From: Mesocentrotus franciscanus
Taxonomy: Eukaryota > Echinodermata > Echinoidea > Camarodonta > Strongylocentrotidae
Assembly: GCA_037976565.1 (NCBI GenBank)
Contig: CP137675.1
Coordinates: 26,056,831-26,120,830, forward strand
Direction of reading: 5' to 3'
DNA: 64,000 nt
The stretch's first letter is position 1. The number at the start of each line of letters is the position of its first letter. The notes beneath the pieces are model-generated. The model did no database searches, was not told the origin of the DNA, and saw only the letters and a program-made list of their open reading frames with translations. A program made the translations under genes and the position numbers. Of the stretch, positions 23,716-36,432 are shown piece after piece.

Positions 23716-25367
23716 GACCCCATTCTCACTCACTTCGTGTACCGGCCTAGACTAGAACGGTCTACGTTAGAGCGGTCCAACGGTGAGTGTGAATGAAGTG
23801 GAATCGTACCTCTGGACCGATCCAGAAGACCACGTCGCGATGTGGTCTTCTGGACCAGTTCGCCTCCTAGACCGCACCAGCTCACTCTAACGTGCAGTGT
23901 GAAAGCAAACAGTGCAAGGAAGCGTACAACCGGAAGTGTGTGTTGGCGGGAAAGCAATGAAAGAGAAAGAGAAAACAGTAACATGATAAAAAACAAAAAA
24001 TAGCATAAGGAAAGGTAAAGAGAAAGTGAAAGAATGATAAACACAAAGAATAACATAAGGAATGACAAAAAGAGCAAAATGATAGGATAAAACAAAGAAT
24101 AACATAATGAAAGATAGAAAGAGAAGACGATAGAATAGTACAGATAAGAATAACGCATGGAAGGTAGAATAGAAGCTGATAGACGGGAAAAAAACATAGG
24201 ATAACATTATAGGAAAGACAAGTAGAGAAGACAATAGGCTGGGCGTAAAGAGAATGAATAGCAAAGGGAAAGATGGACGAGGAGATGAAAGAAGGATAAA
24301 CAAGAATAACACGAGGAAAGATAGAAAGAGAAAATGATAAAGAATAGCAAACAGAAAGATAGAAGAAGAGATGGTAGAAGGAAAAACGAAGAATAACACG
24401 AGGAAAGATAGAAAGAGAAAATGTAAGAATGATAAAAACAAAGATTATTAGGAGAAAAAGGAGAAACAGACGATGATAAAGAATAAAAATGGGGAAAATG
24501 AAGAGAAGATGATAAAAGGAAAACAAGGAATAATACAAGGAAAGGTAGGAAAAGAATAGGACAAGAACAAACAAAGGATAGCATAAGGAAAGACAGAAAG
24601 AGTAAATGATTAAAACAAATATAACATACAGAAGGCTAGAAAGAGTAAATAGTAGAATGATAAAATCAAAGAATATCAAACTGAACGAGAGAGAAATGAC
24701 AGAAGGGAACAAAAATGTCAAGCTAAAAACAAAGAATAACATAAGGAAAAATAAAAAGAGAAGATTATAGAAAAATAAAGATAAAGAAAAAAAATGAAAA
24801 CAAGAGAAGATGAAAGAAGAAAAACGAATATCAACCAAAATATAAAAAAATAGAAAGAAAAAACTATAGAAGAATAAAAACAAACAATAGCCTAAGGATA
24901 GACAGAAAAGTTAAAGAATAACATAATAAAAGGAGAAAAGCATTGAATAACATAGATTAATGGATAATTTTTAGAAAGAAATGATGTAAGAGAAGAAAAA
25001 AACACTATGAATAATTTGTTGACAAAGTCAAGTTGTAAAAAAAAAGGAATTACAAGAAAGGATTTTTTTTAAGGAAAGAGGAATGGAAAACAAAAGACTA
25101 CAATTTTAAAAAAAATGGAAACAGAACATGAAACTAGAAAAATGAAAAATGAATAATAATTTTGTGAAGGGAACAAAACAAATCCATGACTTGACGATCA
25201 GGCCCGTGCTGTCTAGCAACATGAACGGTTCATTTCGCTATGGCACTGCGGGTCTTATCAGGGTCAAAATTGCGATGAGTGTGAAGGCAAACGTACCGTA
25301 CCTATGGAGCGGTATAGTGGATCGGTCTAGCGTAGACAGGTCCAACGAAGTGAGTGAGAATTGGGTC
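23716..25367. mobile_element. E5 copy in unit 1, purine-rich interior
   Basis: Left end GACCCCATTCTCACTCACTT, right end its inverse ending GGGTC. TAA flanks both sides (23713-23715 and 25368-25370). CGGTCTA/CGGTCCA motifs recur near both ends. The interior (about 23940-25100) is a degenerate tandem array of a roughly 40-bp purine-rich unit containing GAATAACA and AGATAGAAAGAGAAAATGA. The whole minus strand is open by composition (up to 333 codons, rich in F, S, L and Y), which I read as non-coding. Confidence 0.8.
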
Positions 25368-25663
25368 TAACTTGAATAAAAGCATCGATTTTAATAGCAT
25401 TTATTCCCGATATTTACACTACCATGGATCGAAGGAAATGGCCGCAAAATCAATATATATAATGGCACATGTGGTTTTTATATAAGCAAAAGAAAGTGAA
25501 ACTCTTTGCAGCATGGTGTATATGGTTCCATTCTAATTTTCTACTTGCTACCATAACCAAAGATTACCTTTAAATAATTTTCTGTATACGACAGGAAAAT
25601 GAACGACACGGTCTCCAGGCTACAGCCATATTTATTCAGATAACTTCATTTTATATATTTTAG

Positions 25664-26076
25664 GCGATCACGGAGGATACGGTTTCCCAGTCTATCACCT
25701 TGCCATCGATTTTTTTTTCCTCGATTGTAACGTCCCGCGCGCTTATCGAGGTTTAAAATATAAGAAGGGGAAGCGAGACGTTCGCCTCGGAAAAAAGGTA
25801 TTGAATCATTCCATGGTGTACTTCAGAAAAAAGACCTATGAGTTCGGTGCCAATAGTCTGGTCCTACACGACGGAGGAATAGAGAGAGCTAACCCTACCA
25901 GCTGCCCTACAGTGAGAAAGTCCACGGCCGGAAGGAGCGATTGCTCAACGCTTGAGGCGACAGCTCTCGCGGTGTGGTATCATCAGAACCATAATTACAA
26001 TTTCTTCTCTGAAAACTGTCACAAATTCGCTGAGTGGCTAATCAATAGACTATTGCACAATAATTGTACTTTGTAG
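25664..26076 (+). CDS. family B 3' exon, unit 1: permuted papain-like His/Asn-Cys domain
   Basis: Acceptor TTTTAG ends at 25663; stop TAG at 26074-26076. The exon gives 136 residues after a split codon. Numbering from DHGG: PVYHLAID at 8-15, NHSMVYF at 47-53 with H48, YEFGANSLVLHDGGIE at 58-73, and NFFSENCHKFAEWLINRLL at 112-130 with C118. The His-then-NC order, a YxFG strand after the His and a helix starting at the Cys resemble permuted papain-fold families such as PPPDE and LRAT-like proteins; membership is inferred. There is no membrane segment. The coding frame is intact in units 1 and 2. Upstream exons are unresolved apart from the candidate at 20730. Confidence 0.7.
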
Positions 26077-27240
26077 TGAGTGACACGTGGGAAAAAAAGT
26101 CTGTATTATGACAATGAGATTGGAGAACCATTACCATGGAAACCGTGAATGAAGAGTACAATCGAATTTATTACTGTATGTGTAATAGATATTAGAGAAA
26201 ACAAGCTAGGACAACAAAAGATGGAATTAAGAATCCACATATTGATTCGAAGTAAAACATAACAAGTGAGTTTTCAAATAAGGAAAAAGGATATATACGT
26301 AATTACGTATATAAAATAACAGAAACTCCAAAATAATCAACTAGGCTTAACTTATGCTTTTTCCCCTTTAACCTTTTGCAGCTGCAATCATGCTTTTATG
26401 TACCATAACCCTCGTTCTTGTAAAGAGTGAAACGATGGAAGGAAAAAGAATCAACGACAACAAAAAATACCCCCAACAAAAAAACAAAAAAAAAAAAGTT
26501 AATATGCTTGAGAAGAAAGAGATCTATTATTTGAGAGAAAATTCTCCCTAAAAGTTATCATGTGACATAATGTACATAATATGTTTACGTCAGGCGAAAA
26601 TATGACATAACCATTGGTTATTTCCTTATTCAGGATAGTAAGACTAAATTTATGTACATGTATATACCTATATTCAAGCTTTGCATTTACTGATATAGAT
26701 TTCTCCATACTGTACGCTTTTTGTATCGATGAGCCTCTACCACTTGTATGGTATTACCTAAGGAGAATACATATATATCTGCCTACAGGCTATGTTATAA
26801 TATACTCGTATAATGCAACAAATTCCTTTGTAAAGTTAGTGAGATACTAAATAAATATAATAATAATGCCGTACTTAAGCACCAATAGCTCCATAATAAC
26901 TTACGTAAGTTGAACCGATCAACATTCCATTTTGAATAAGGTAACAAATTATCCATATGTCTCATTTTCTGTTTTGTATTACTAGTGTATTAATATTGTA
27001 TTAATATTGTATTAATTGTATCAATATTTTACATGTCAAATTCATGTGTAAACTTAACTTAACTATTCACATACGCCAGGAATACATGTTTTTAAGTGTA
27101 AAATGTAAAATTTGACCTTCCTCATGTTACTGTAATAGCCCTATATTTTGTAGCATGTTTCTTCATAAAAGAAATGATACGTCATTGAAATATGAAATTA
27201 ATGTAAGATTAAAATATAGTATGACTTAAACAAAATACTG
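26077..27240. other. 3' flank of family B copy 1
   Basis: AT-rich sequence colinear with 48867-50060 in unit 3, including a triplicated TATTAATATTG run near 27000. No ORF or RNA gene is convincing. It probably holds the family B 3' UTR. Confidence 0.5.
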
Positions 27241-27294
27241 TTGATCATTTATCATGGCACCTGTCTGTTACATGCACTCACTAAAAAAAATAGG

Positions 27295-27620
27295 AAGAAA
27301 GATAGAGAGAGGCTTAGAGAGAAGGGAATGAAGTTTGTATGGGGATGCGTGTGTGTGTGTGTGGGTGTGTTTAAGAGAGAGAGAGAGAGAGGATTGAGGG
27401 AGGTAAAGTGTAAGAAAAAGAGAAGAGAGTTGAACAAAAGGTATGCGAGCGGGTGAGGGTGTTTGCATGGACCTACTAGTAGGTCCATGGTGTATGTGTG
27501 GGAGAGAGAGAAAGAGAGAGAGAGCGCGCGCGCGGGAGAGAGATAGAGAGAGAGAGAGGGGATGGGGTGGGGGAAAGAAGGTGTAGGAGAACGAAAGAGA
27601 GGGAGAGAAAGATAAAGATA
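27295..27620. repeat. GA/GT-rich simple repeat tail of unit 1
   Basis: GAGAGA, GTGTGT and GCGCGC tracts matching the unit 3 tail at 50100-50535. A perfect 24-bp palindrome (27466-27489) is present only here. Confidence 0.85.
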
Positions 27621-27636
27621 TATATATATATTTTTA

Positions 27637-27863
27637 CTAAAGGCGTCATAAGAGGGACATTTGGAGTAAAAAAATGAGTCATTAAGTAGACATTGTCATT
27701 AGGAGGACAATTTGGTGTCCTCTTAAGGTTTTTTACGTTTTATTTCTCATAGAAGGCATATTATTTTTTTAATATCTCTCTCTATATTTGTAATGTTACT
27801 AAAGGCGTCATTGGAGGGACATTGGAGTGACAAAATGAGTCATTAAATAGACATTATCATTAG
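27637..27863. repeat. tandem pair around AAAGGCGTCAT
   Basis: Two related segments (27637-27703 and 27794-27863) share ACTAAAGGCGTCAT, GAGGGACATT, AATGAGTCATTAA and AGACATT.TCATTAGG. The second runs directly into the telomere-like tract. Confidence 0.75.
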
Positions 27864-27946
27864 GTTTAGGGTTAGGTTTAGGTTAGGTTTAGGTTAGCGT
27901 TAGGGTTAGGTTAGGTTAGGTTAGGTTTAGGGTTAGGGTTAGGTTT
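27861..27946. repeat. interstitial telomere-like repeats
   Basis: About 85 bp of TTAGGG, TTAGG and TTTAGGG variants in tandem. Sequence continues on both sides, so this is not a chromosome end. Confidence 0.85.
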
Positions 27947-28002
27947 TTTATGATGTCCACTTAATGTACCATGTAGGGTTATATATATATATATATATAC
28001 AT

Positions 28003-28051
28003 TGAGAGAGAGAGAGAGAGAGAGAGAGACACATAGAGACAGAGAGGAAGT

Positions 28052-28083
<32 letters not shown>

Positions 28084-28930
28084 TTGGGAATCAGGAAAGA
28101 AATTGCCATCAGACTGAGAGATTAGTATACATAACAAGTCAGAGAATAAGTGAAAGGGCATTGAGAATTATAGCTAGCAAGACTGCTTATGGGGAGGAAG
28201 GGATAGAGAATGATAAATAATTCAACTAGCCCGTGTCGCCTTTTTAAAACCCAAATCGTACATGAGGTACGCAAAAGGGCTTTCTCTTTTGTTGCGTTTT
28301 GTGCTTTGTGCTTGAGTGATTGCTTGCAACATCTTTCAACACCTTTTTGTATTGTTTGATTTTCTTTCTTTTTCTTTTCATTCCCCATTCCTTTTACGAA
28401 TTCCGGAACCACCCCTAATGAACCTAGAATTGTTTACATGCGTATAAACCACATTTAGTGGTCCTCCGTATAGACGCCATAAGTCTTAACTATTCACATC
28501 GTCTGCTTCAGCAAACACTGGTATTGAAATTATTTTGTTTACTTAAACATTTTTAAAAGCATTTTGTATTTGTCTAGGGATAATTGATTTTATTTTTCTC
28601 GCCTGCTTATCTCACATGAACTAAGAAACAATACTCCTTTAAAATTTAAATAAGCAAGAAATAAACAAAATGCTGAATATATTAATAATATGTTATTATT
28701 ATTAATAAAAACAATAATGATAATGATAATAATAACAATAATAATAATGATAATGATAATAATGATAATAATTATAATGAAAATAATGTTAATAATAATA
28801 AAAATAATATTAATAATTCTAATAATAGCAATCCGTATATAGCTGTCAAGTCCAAGCTAATTTGCACATTATGTTACCCATTAAATCACAGATTTTATTA
28901 TATCTGATCAACATATTTAAATATTTTGAT
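28003..28930. other. simple repeats and unassigned spacer
   Basis: GA tract (28003-28082), unassigned AT-rich DNA, then an interrupted AAT/GAT microsatellite (28685-28825). No coding signal seen. Confidence 0.6.
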
Positions 28931-30357
28931 AACCATAAGAGCAGAGAGAGCTGCTCCAATAGTTTCTGATATCAGTTCTATTCTATTCCCTGTACACATA
29001 TATTTTTCAAGTAAATTTGACAGGACCGTTACCTCTTACAGCCATTACTGGCGATTAAGAACGGCCGGAAAAATATAGAGACAATAGCGATCTCGCCTAA
29101 TATTCTATTTGATTGTTTGCATGATTTCATTCAATACGTGGAAAATACATCATCATGAAAATAATTGAGACTTGACACAAATGGGTTTTCATTCATGGTT
29201 AATTTTCTCGCTGATTTTCTGTTTAATAATTGACAATAATCGAATAATAAACGTGTAGCGCTATTTTATTTGGAATCTTTGGTCTTTGAATGACAATTAA
29301 TTATTCACTTAACAAATATATCTTAACTTGCACAAGATGTCTTGAAATGTCTCTTTCTCTCGCCCTCTCCCTTTTTATTTATCTGTCTCTTCATCTCTCA
29401 CTCGCTCTCCCCCACCCCTCTCTCTCTCTCTATATATACATGTATATATTAATATCCTTTTGTTTGAGTCTCCTTAGCGTTCACATTTTATTGAACCAAG
29501 TCTAATGAGAATTGGCGAGAACAATGGCGCAATATTAGCAGTAAGTGCTATCTTCCTGCGTGTTTTTAATTAATCATAATGGTGACAAAAAAAACCAAAA
29601 CCTTGTACACTGTGATCGTGGATGAAGAGAGACTTAAAGGCATTTCGACCCGTTCCGCATCTACGTACGCAGGTAGTGGTGTGCAAACATTTTCCATAAA
29701 AAAAACATCAGTTTCATTATCCTATGCATTTAGCTATAACGAGCTATAATTAAACGGGTAAGTCTTTTTCTAGTAATAACATAAGCTATTTTAGATGTAA
29801 ATTTAACCGAACATTTTGAAAAATTCTTGATTCAACCCTTCATGTAAAACATGACTGTATTGCCTAGCATTACGACATGATTGCCTCCAGTCAATAATTC
29901 TTGAAGACTATTTCCAAGATATTATTCTTTCAAAAGGTGAAACAGCTGACTATTTGAAGACGACTCACAACCCCCTACAAAGGTTTTTTCTCCGCTTGTC
30001 AATTTCATGTTTTGGATGGTAAGTAATTATCAATGTTGAATATAATTGTACGCTTGTAACTTTATGACTGTACGTTTCAATGTTGTTCCGATCCCGCGAG
30101 AAACCGGCATAAAGAAATTAAGTATTATACATCGAACATCAAAAGAATGTTTCGATGTAGAAACAGTTACTTATCAGTTTTCTTTAATGTATTATAAATT
30201 AGTTTGTTTGTTTGTTTAGGCTTATACATTCGCTTTTATAACTTCCACACTTTTTCTCAAATTTGTAGAAGGCTAATATCCATGCATGTATATTAGCGCT
30301 AAGCAACGAAGTTTACCTTGAGGATCACTTTAAACCAAAAGGCGAGCTCGACACTTA
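28930..30357. repeat. block P copy 1: duplicated channel 5' flank
   Basis: Colinear with 55215-58007 apart from the RPL8 insertion there. In the second copy this flank ends at a DEG/ENaC start codon, so here it is the upstream region of a lost channel gene. Similarity ends at GGCGAGCTC (30350), about 20 bp before where the ATG would be. Block Q follows directly. Confidence 0.75.
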
Positions 30358-30599
30358 CACTTTGCTAATTAAATGACAATCTCATCCAAATAATAATTTG
30401 GAAGATTTGACCATGCTTTGCATTAATCGTTGACTACTGCTCTCTCTCTCTCTCTCTCTCTCTGTTTTCTCTTTTTTTCACCTCCCCCTCCGTCTCTCTT
30501 ACTATTTTTTAATGATGTAATTGTGTATTATTCATTGTTATTCCTCCTCACCGCCTTCCCTCTCTCTCCCTCTATACACCCTCTCAATATCTTCTCCAG

Positions 30600-30758
30600 A
30601 TCCCAAATATTCTGGGTAATTTAGGTGGACTCATGGGCCTATTCACCGGGATGTCGTTCATCAGTTTGTTTGAGGTCACCTTTCTCCTGCTAAGGGTCAC
30701 AAAAATCAGTTTCACCAAATTCTTCATGACCAATCGAGTGCATTCTCTTAAAGCCTGA
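30600..30758 (+). pseudogene. DEG/ENaC last exon only (gutted copy B)
   Basis: Same CTCCAG acceptor and 53-codon frame as the gene A last exon, with few amino-acid changes (for example LGG for IGG, S for T, M for L) and an intact TGA. No other channel exon is found between here and block P 243 bp upstream. The frame is open but has no gene to belong to, unless an upstream exon splices across. Confidence 0.85.
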
Positions 30759-31069
30759 CAGATAATGTGTAAAGAGGTGTTATCTCATTTGAAGAGTGGT
30801 TCAGGGATTAAGAGCAGCTTCAAAAATGTTCAACCTTAAATACTGTACCATACATAAATTGACCAATCGGAGAGAATCGTTGCAGTTTGGGGTATAAGTT
30901 AAAAAAACAAAAAAATAAAATCACAGTTACTGTAAATACTGTAAATATTGTAAATCACTATAAACTCTACTTTTCCTGTAAATACGTTTGAATTTCACTG
31001 GATATTAATTTACCGGGGCTAATCTCAGCACATTGTTATTGTTAATGGTTCCCGTTACCATTAAACCTA

Positions 31070-31070
31070 C

Positions 31071-31106
<36 letters not shown>
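31070..31106. repeat. TA dinucleotide repeat
   Basis: A (TA)n expansion in unit 2 where unit 1 has only a few TA steps. Confidence 0.9.
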
Positions 31107-31107
<1 letters not shown>

Positions 31108-32967
31108 TATACATTACATTCAGCAAAAAGAAAGCGGACACTCTTTAATGTTCAGAATTTTCATATAAACCGCAAATTATAATAAAATATATATCAAATG
31201 AAAGGAAATTAATACTCTACCGATATCAATTAAGATCAAGTTTGAACTTTCACGCTTGGATAGGCACATTCATAAACTTTAGAAGGTCTGGTTAAGAAAA
31301 TTGCCCCGCCCTCTTCACCCCTCCCCCCCCCAAAAAAAATACAGCAAAAGCAGGCATTCAAATGTTAATGAACATGTGCATCTGTAGTACATCTGTAGTA
31401 AAGAATGAGGAGTATTTATCTCTTGATATTAACTGTAGTCTCTTGACTACATGGTTTTGACGAGCACGGTCAAGATGCCTCTCCTTTTGAGTTTCTCGTG
31501 ACGGTTTTTTTCTTCATTGTTGTAATTTGACTCTAAAAGATGAGACTGCTCATCATTCGAACATGGCCAGATGCCCCATTTGTGCATATATTTTTTCTCC
31601 AGAGACTCATTTATTGTTAAATGACAATGCTCACTCATGCGTGAATTGTAGGATTCCAATTGCATATTATATAAAAATTGGCAATTTATGTTTATTTAAA
31701 GACTTTATTAAGAATAGAGTCCACTTTCATTTGTTTTCTTTTTTTTTCGCTGGGTGTATTATTGATTTAAGCGATGTATATAATGTCAATTAAAGTTTAC
31801 TCATACATTGATAATGAAACTTTACACATACTTAAAGAAGTCCGAATCGTGTTTTTCATCTTAAATTTATTTTCGTTATTATAGTATGTAATCCGGACAA
31901 TTCTGGTAAATATTTATATATGTATATACACATTTACCTTGTACATTGCTTAGAAATCAGTGTATTATGTGTATGTATATTACTTATTTATACTAGAATG
32001 GAACGTCTGAAGAAAAAAATGGAATAAACGGTGTTGAAGAAAATATCATGAGCTAGCGAGAGAGAGGCATATGGACAAACAGTGACAGAAAGACTGAGAG
32101 GGGTACCAAGGGAAATACACAGATACGACGAGAGGGACGATAGAAAGAGAGAGAGAGAGGGGGAGAGGGAGAGGGGTAGGGAGAAATTAATGGAGTGTGG
32201 ATAGAAAGAGGGAAAGTGAGAATGAAAGTTTATTCAAGAGTGTATATTAAGAAGGGGGAGAAAGAGAGGGTAGAACGAGAGAAGGGTTAAAGTGATAAAC
32301 ATGTAGAACGACAGATAGTTTGAGAGTCGGAAATGGAGAGAGGGAGAGAGAAAGAGAGAAGTAGGAGAGGAAGAGAAGGGAAGGAAGAAAAATGAAGAGG
32401 AATTAGATGTTTGGCAATTAGTCATTAATGACTATTTTTGCCACACACTATTTTATAAACTATTTATATATAAATATAATTGCCAAACAAAATCAAATCA
32501 AGAAAGAAAGAAAGGTTGTGTCAGGAGCATCTTAAAGAGGGTGTAGCATGGCAAATACTGGTTAACGCCATCTAAGTCTTCTTTTGAACAACTGCACGTA
32601 AACGAATGGACTTGATTAATGGTATAGTCAGCGACTTAATCTGTACTCGGTCAGCGCCCGCTAGCGTTCGCGAAACAGACCGAAGTTCTCCTCACGCTTC
32701 GGTTTCGCGTATGTTGCACGCACGTGAATGCTGCGGTCGCGTCGTGCGTAGTCGTATTATACCCGATTGGCCCCGAGTAGGGCCACGGGAAAGACAGATA
32801 GTCTCGTCATGCTAGACTCCCTTTAAATACTGAGCCTAAGGTTTGCAGAAGACCATGTACTCAGAATAGTCTCTCCATGCAGACACTGCACGACTGAATA
32901 GGGAGGGTATGTGCCTGCAAACTACCATTCTCTTCATTTTGGCTTGCCCTGTCTCTCTTCCTCTACA

Positions 32968-33155
32968 AGGCAAGGTGGTATAGTGGTGAATAATCTTAAC
33001 TCTCATACAAGAGGTCCCCGGTTCAAACTTTGTTCTGCTTACATCCTTGGACGAAGTGTGTTTTTGCCCACATTTGTCCCTCTCGACCTAAGTGTTAAAT
33101 GGATACCTGACAAATTTGAAGGCCTGGAAGAGAGAGCGGTATTAATACACAACTA
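32968..33155 (+). repeat. tRNA-derived SINE-like sequence, unit 2
   Basis: Copy of the 17885 element, with the same A-box- and B-box-like motifs (near 32975 and 33013). Confidence 0.6.
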
Positions 33156-35515
33156 ATATGGCTACCCTGGTATATATTGCACAGTTATCATTATTAATAA
33201 TTGAATTGAATTTGAATTTATTTACAACAACACATCACAATAATAACAGTACATGAACGATCATACAATGCAAAAAATAACAATGATATATGAATACATA
33301 ACGTAATGGTAATGTTGATTGAACATTAGTGGTTTTAAAACGATATGTAGACATAGATCTGCATACCATTAAATGCACAAGATATACACGTAAATATGTG
33401 TTTTGCTAATATTTAGGTGAAGTTGTTGAAGGGAACTAGAAGTTAGCACAAGTGCTAGTCGAGCCTAGTTTCATTCTTTGGCAAGATTTTAAAAAAAGTA
33501 TATATGCATTTAAAACTTGTTTGTTTTGTATTTAAATAATATACGAACAAATTATACAGTATACTGAAACTTTTTTTAAAATTTCTAAAAGAAATCAAAA
33601 AAGTTAAAGTGCTAAAGCATTATAATGATAAGTTAAAAAATCTTTGAACAAATACATTCATCACTGTATTCATAAAATGAAAGGATTTATTTATTTAAAA
33701 AATAAAATCATACAGATGTGCGTACATGCGCAAATCCTGTAAAAGCTTCAGGCCGTCTATAATCGTTAACAAGCAAGTGTATACATATATAAAATGAAGA
33801 CAAGTAAAAGAAAAAATATATAACGCGTTATTGTGTCCGTCTGATTAAAAGGGCGGATTGAGGGTTCTATAGAAGGGTACAATTGAACAAAACAAATATC
33901 GAACAAGCAGAGAGAATATTTTTGGGTGTATTTAAAGAATGCCAGATTGACAGGGAACCGGGCGTTTGTGCCCCCGCATCCGCCAATGCGTCTGTCTGAT
34001 ACGTCATCCAAGAGGCCATGAGTATCGAAATGTCTGTCAAGGTTTTATGTATTTGTTAGGAGTAATTGTGCCCCAAGGAATTTTAATACACATGTATAAA
34101 GTATCAAATCACTTTTAACATATCTTGCTAAAGTTTGAATCACAGATTCTTAATCCCCGCTCAGACTTGTCCTTGCGGTTCTATCTTCTTTCATCATTTT
34201 TTTCATTATCCAGTCAAGCCCGAATCGTTACCCCCCCCCCAAAAAAGAAAACATGGACATGCCCGTGAGATACAGATGTCGTGTAGATAAACAAGCTATC
34301 ATCTGGTTTTGATATTATACAGCGGGGATTTTTTGTTAATGGAATTGCAAGCTTATAGTTTGTTGTCCATGTATATACTTCCTAGTTCATCGATATGTCC
34401 TTCAAAAAATATAAAGGAACATAAAAGATAAAACGGATATTGGGAACATTGCCAACATAGAAGAGGAAACGTACTGGCTAACCTAATGATCTCAATTCTT
34501 TTCATGTTTTGAATTGGAAATCTTGACGAGGAAAAAGACATTAGACATATCAATGACAATGACATGCCCCATCCGCAAATAAAAAACATTATGACAGTCA
34601 GTTGGCACTCCTTACTATGGTTATATTTCTATTTAGTGCTACCTGTGATAAACGTGTCAAAACATTAAAGATAAAGTTAAGTACCGGTCATGCGATTACA
34701 TTGTGAAAGAAACTGACCGGAAGCATTTGAGTAAGATCGTTTATGTAGTACATAAGAATTGATGTTGACCGTAAGGTCAGTGAGGTTTAGGAATGGTCAA
34801 AATGAAAGGAAACGGACCAAATTCTGATGAAAATCCACATGCATTGAACTCTTGAAAATACTTGGTAAAAACCCCAGCACGAGGGTAATTATGTGTTCGG
34901 CCGATTTTTGGCTTTTTTTTAAACCGTCATGTGTAATATATCGTCCCGTTTATAGGGTCCCCAACATATATTAATCACTCCACTTCAAAATGGCCAAAGT
35001 ATTAGCCAAGCTGGAAAAGAACTTCCCTCCTTGGTTGTAAAAACAATTATACCCTCAGGGCAAACTTTTACCCAATATTTTGAAGAGTATAAGCACAGCA
35101 AGTGGGAATTATGACCTACACACGCATGTGGCATGAAAGTTTGGTTCAAACTTTTCAGCCATATTTCGAGTATGAGGGCATTTGAAGAGCAATCTTTTCC
35201 AGGGAGGTTGCTGCTAATATGTTCTTCCAAACCAACATACAAAGAATGAGAAAGCCGGGGAGGGCAGCCCCAGCCCGTGCCGCCCCCTCCCCCTATTTGA
35301 AACCAAAGTGTCATACCTTTAGTATACACGTCGAAGGATGTGGCCCCTCACTTTGAGGTGATGACCATTTATGTTTCTTTGCATGTCACCAAATTCAAGG
35401 AATATTTTGACCCCCTTTTTTAATGAAATGCTTCATCCGCCCATGAACCTGGTACGAGGAAATGGGTGACGAGCTGATAAAAGAATTCTGTAGTTTGTTT
35501 TCAATCATTTCGGAG

Positions 35516-35703
35516 AGAAACATTCGACGACGAGAAGACTCCACCCTGTTTGAAAAATCATCATAAGATTTTCACCAAATAGTGGCAGTTCAGAGTGACC
35601 CGTCAAACTTCCCCGGACAAGATGAAGTTGACAATTTGTTTCATCATATCGGCGATCCTTTTCACGCCAACCCTCGGGATATTCGAGTTCTGGCACGATA
35701 TCC
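35516..35703 (+). pseudogene. family B upstream exon, unit 2, with premature stop
   Basis: Same frame and GTAAGT donor as unit 1, but TAA at 35564-35566 replaces the leucine codon of units 1 and 3. The downstream half is intact (DEVDNLFHHIGDPFHANPRD). In this unit alone, the conserved upstream ATGGGTGACGAG is in frame with the exon. Confidence 0.55.
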
Positions 35704-36432
35704 GTAAGTTGATATCAAAGAAGTTACCATGTATTCGTTTTCTTTTTTTCTAATTCTCAGTTAACAGCCATTTTAGGGCGATTGTATTGCTACATAATTT
35801 AGTTGTTTAATATGTCGTGTGCATCTTTTGATAAGTTGTTTTCGTTTAAGCAGTCCTAAGGCACTACTCTTCGGTTCCATAATGTACTTTACACTTTTTT
35901 TTTTTTTTACCAACCATTGCCAACGGCGCGGTGGTATTAAAGCACCAAGTCTTTCTAGGCTGTGTTACTGACATGCTGAAATTTACATTACATGCGTAAA
36001 TTTTAGAGATACGTTGCATCCTCCTCTGTTTTGTCTTGTCAACAGGTGAAGTTGGTCTATGGGTGTGTTTACATGATCTTGACATTATATTTGACATGAC
36101 GAAAATTTAAAAAACCTTTAGGGAACATCTGACACCCCATCCCGACGGAAATTTCTTGACAGTTAATTTTTTTTTTGTAATGTCCATTTCTATACTAGTT
36201 CCAACTTACAAAGTTTGGTGCATAAGAGAAATCGACAGCATTTTCGAGTTGTTTTGGGAGGCTCGGGGGGGGGGGATAAACCCGACGGCTAAGGAAAGGT
36301 TGACAACTTTCCACGAATCTCAACAGTGAAATGGGGTGACTTTCCCGGGACAGGCTCCTAGACTAATGTGGTTACATTTAAAAGCAACGGACAACACTTC
36401 CGCACGAAGTTTGGAAGCTTCGGGTGTAACAA

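Larger units (their letters stand above)
13740..27600. repeat. segmental duplication block Q, unit 1
   Basis: From the intron before the gene A last exon through family B copy 1 to a GA/GT-rich tail. It is colinear with 30358-39300 (unit 2) and, from 14608 on, with 39310-50535 (unit 3). The left boundary is a sharp loss of similarity at 13740/30358. Insertions private to unit 1 are at 20969-21787 and 21886-23180. Confidence 0.85.

Noticed and set aside
23882..24883. 333-codon open frame on the minus strand
   Set aside because: It is built from F, S, L, Y and I on the pyrimidine strand of a degenerate tandem repeat. Equivalent frames in units 2 and 3 differ in length and phase, and there is no domain or start context.
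27861..27946. Chromosome end
   Set aside because: The tract is short and degenerate, with unique sequence on both sides.
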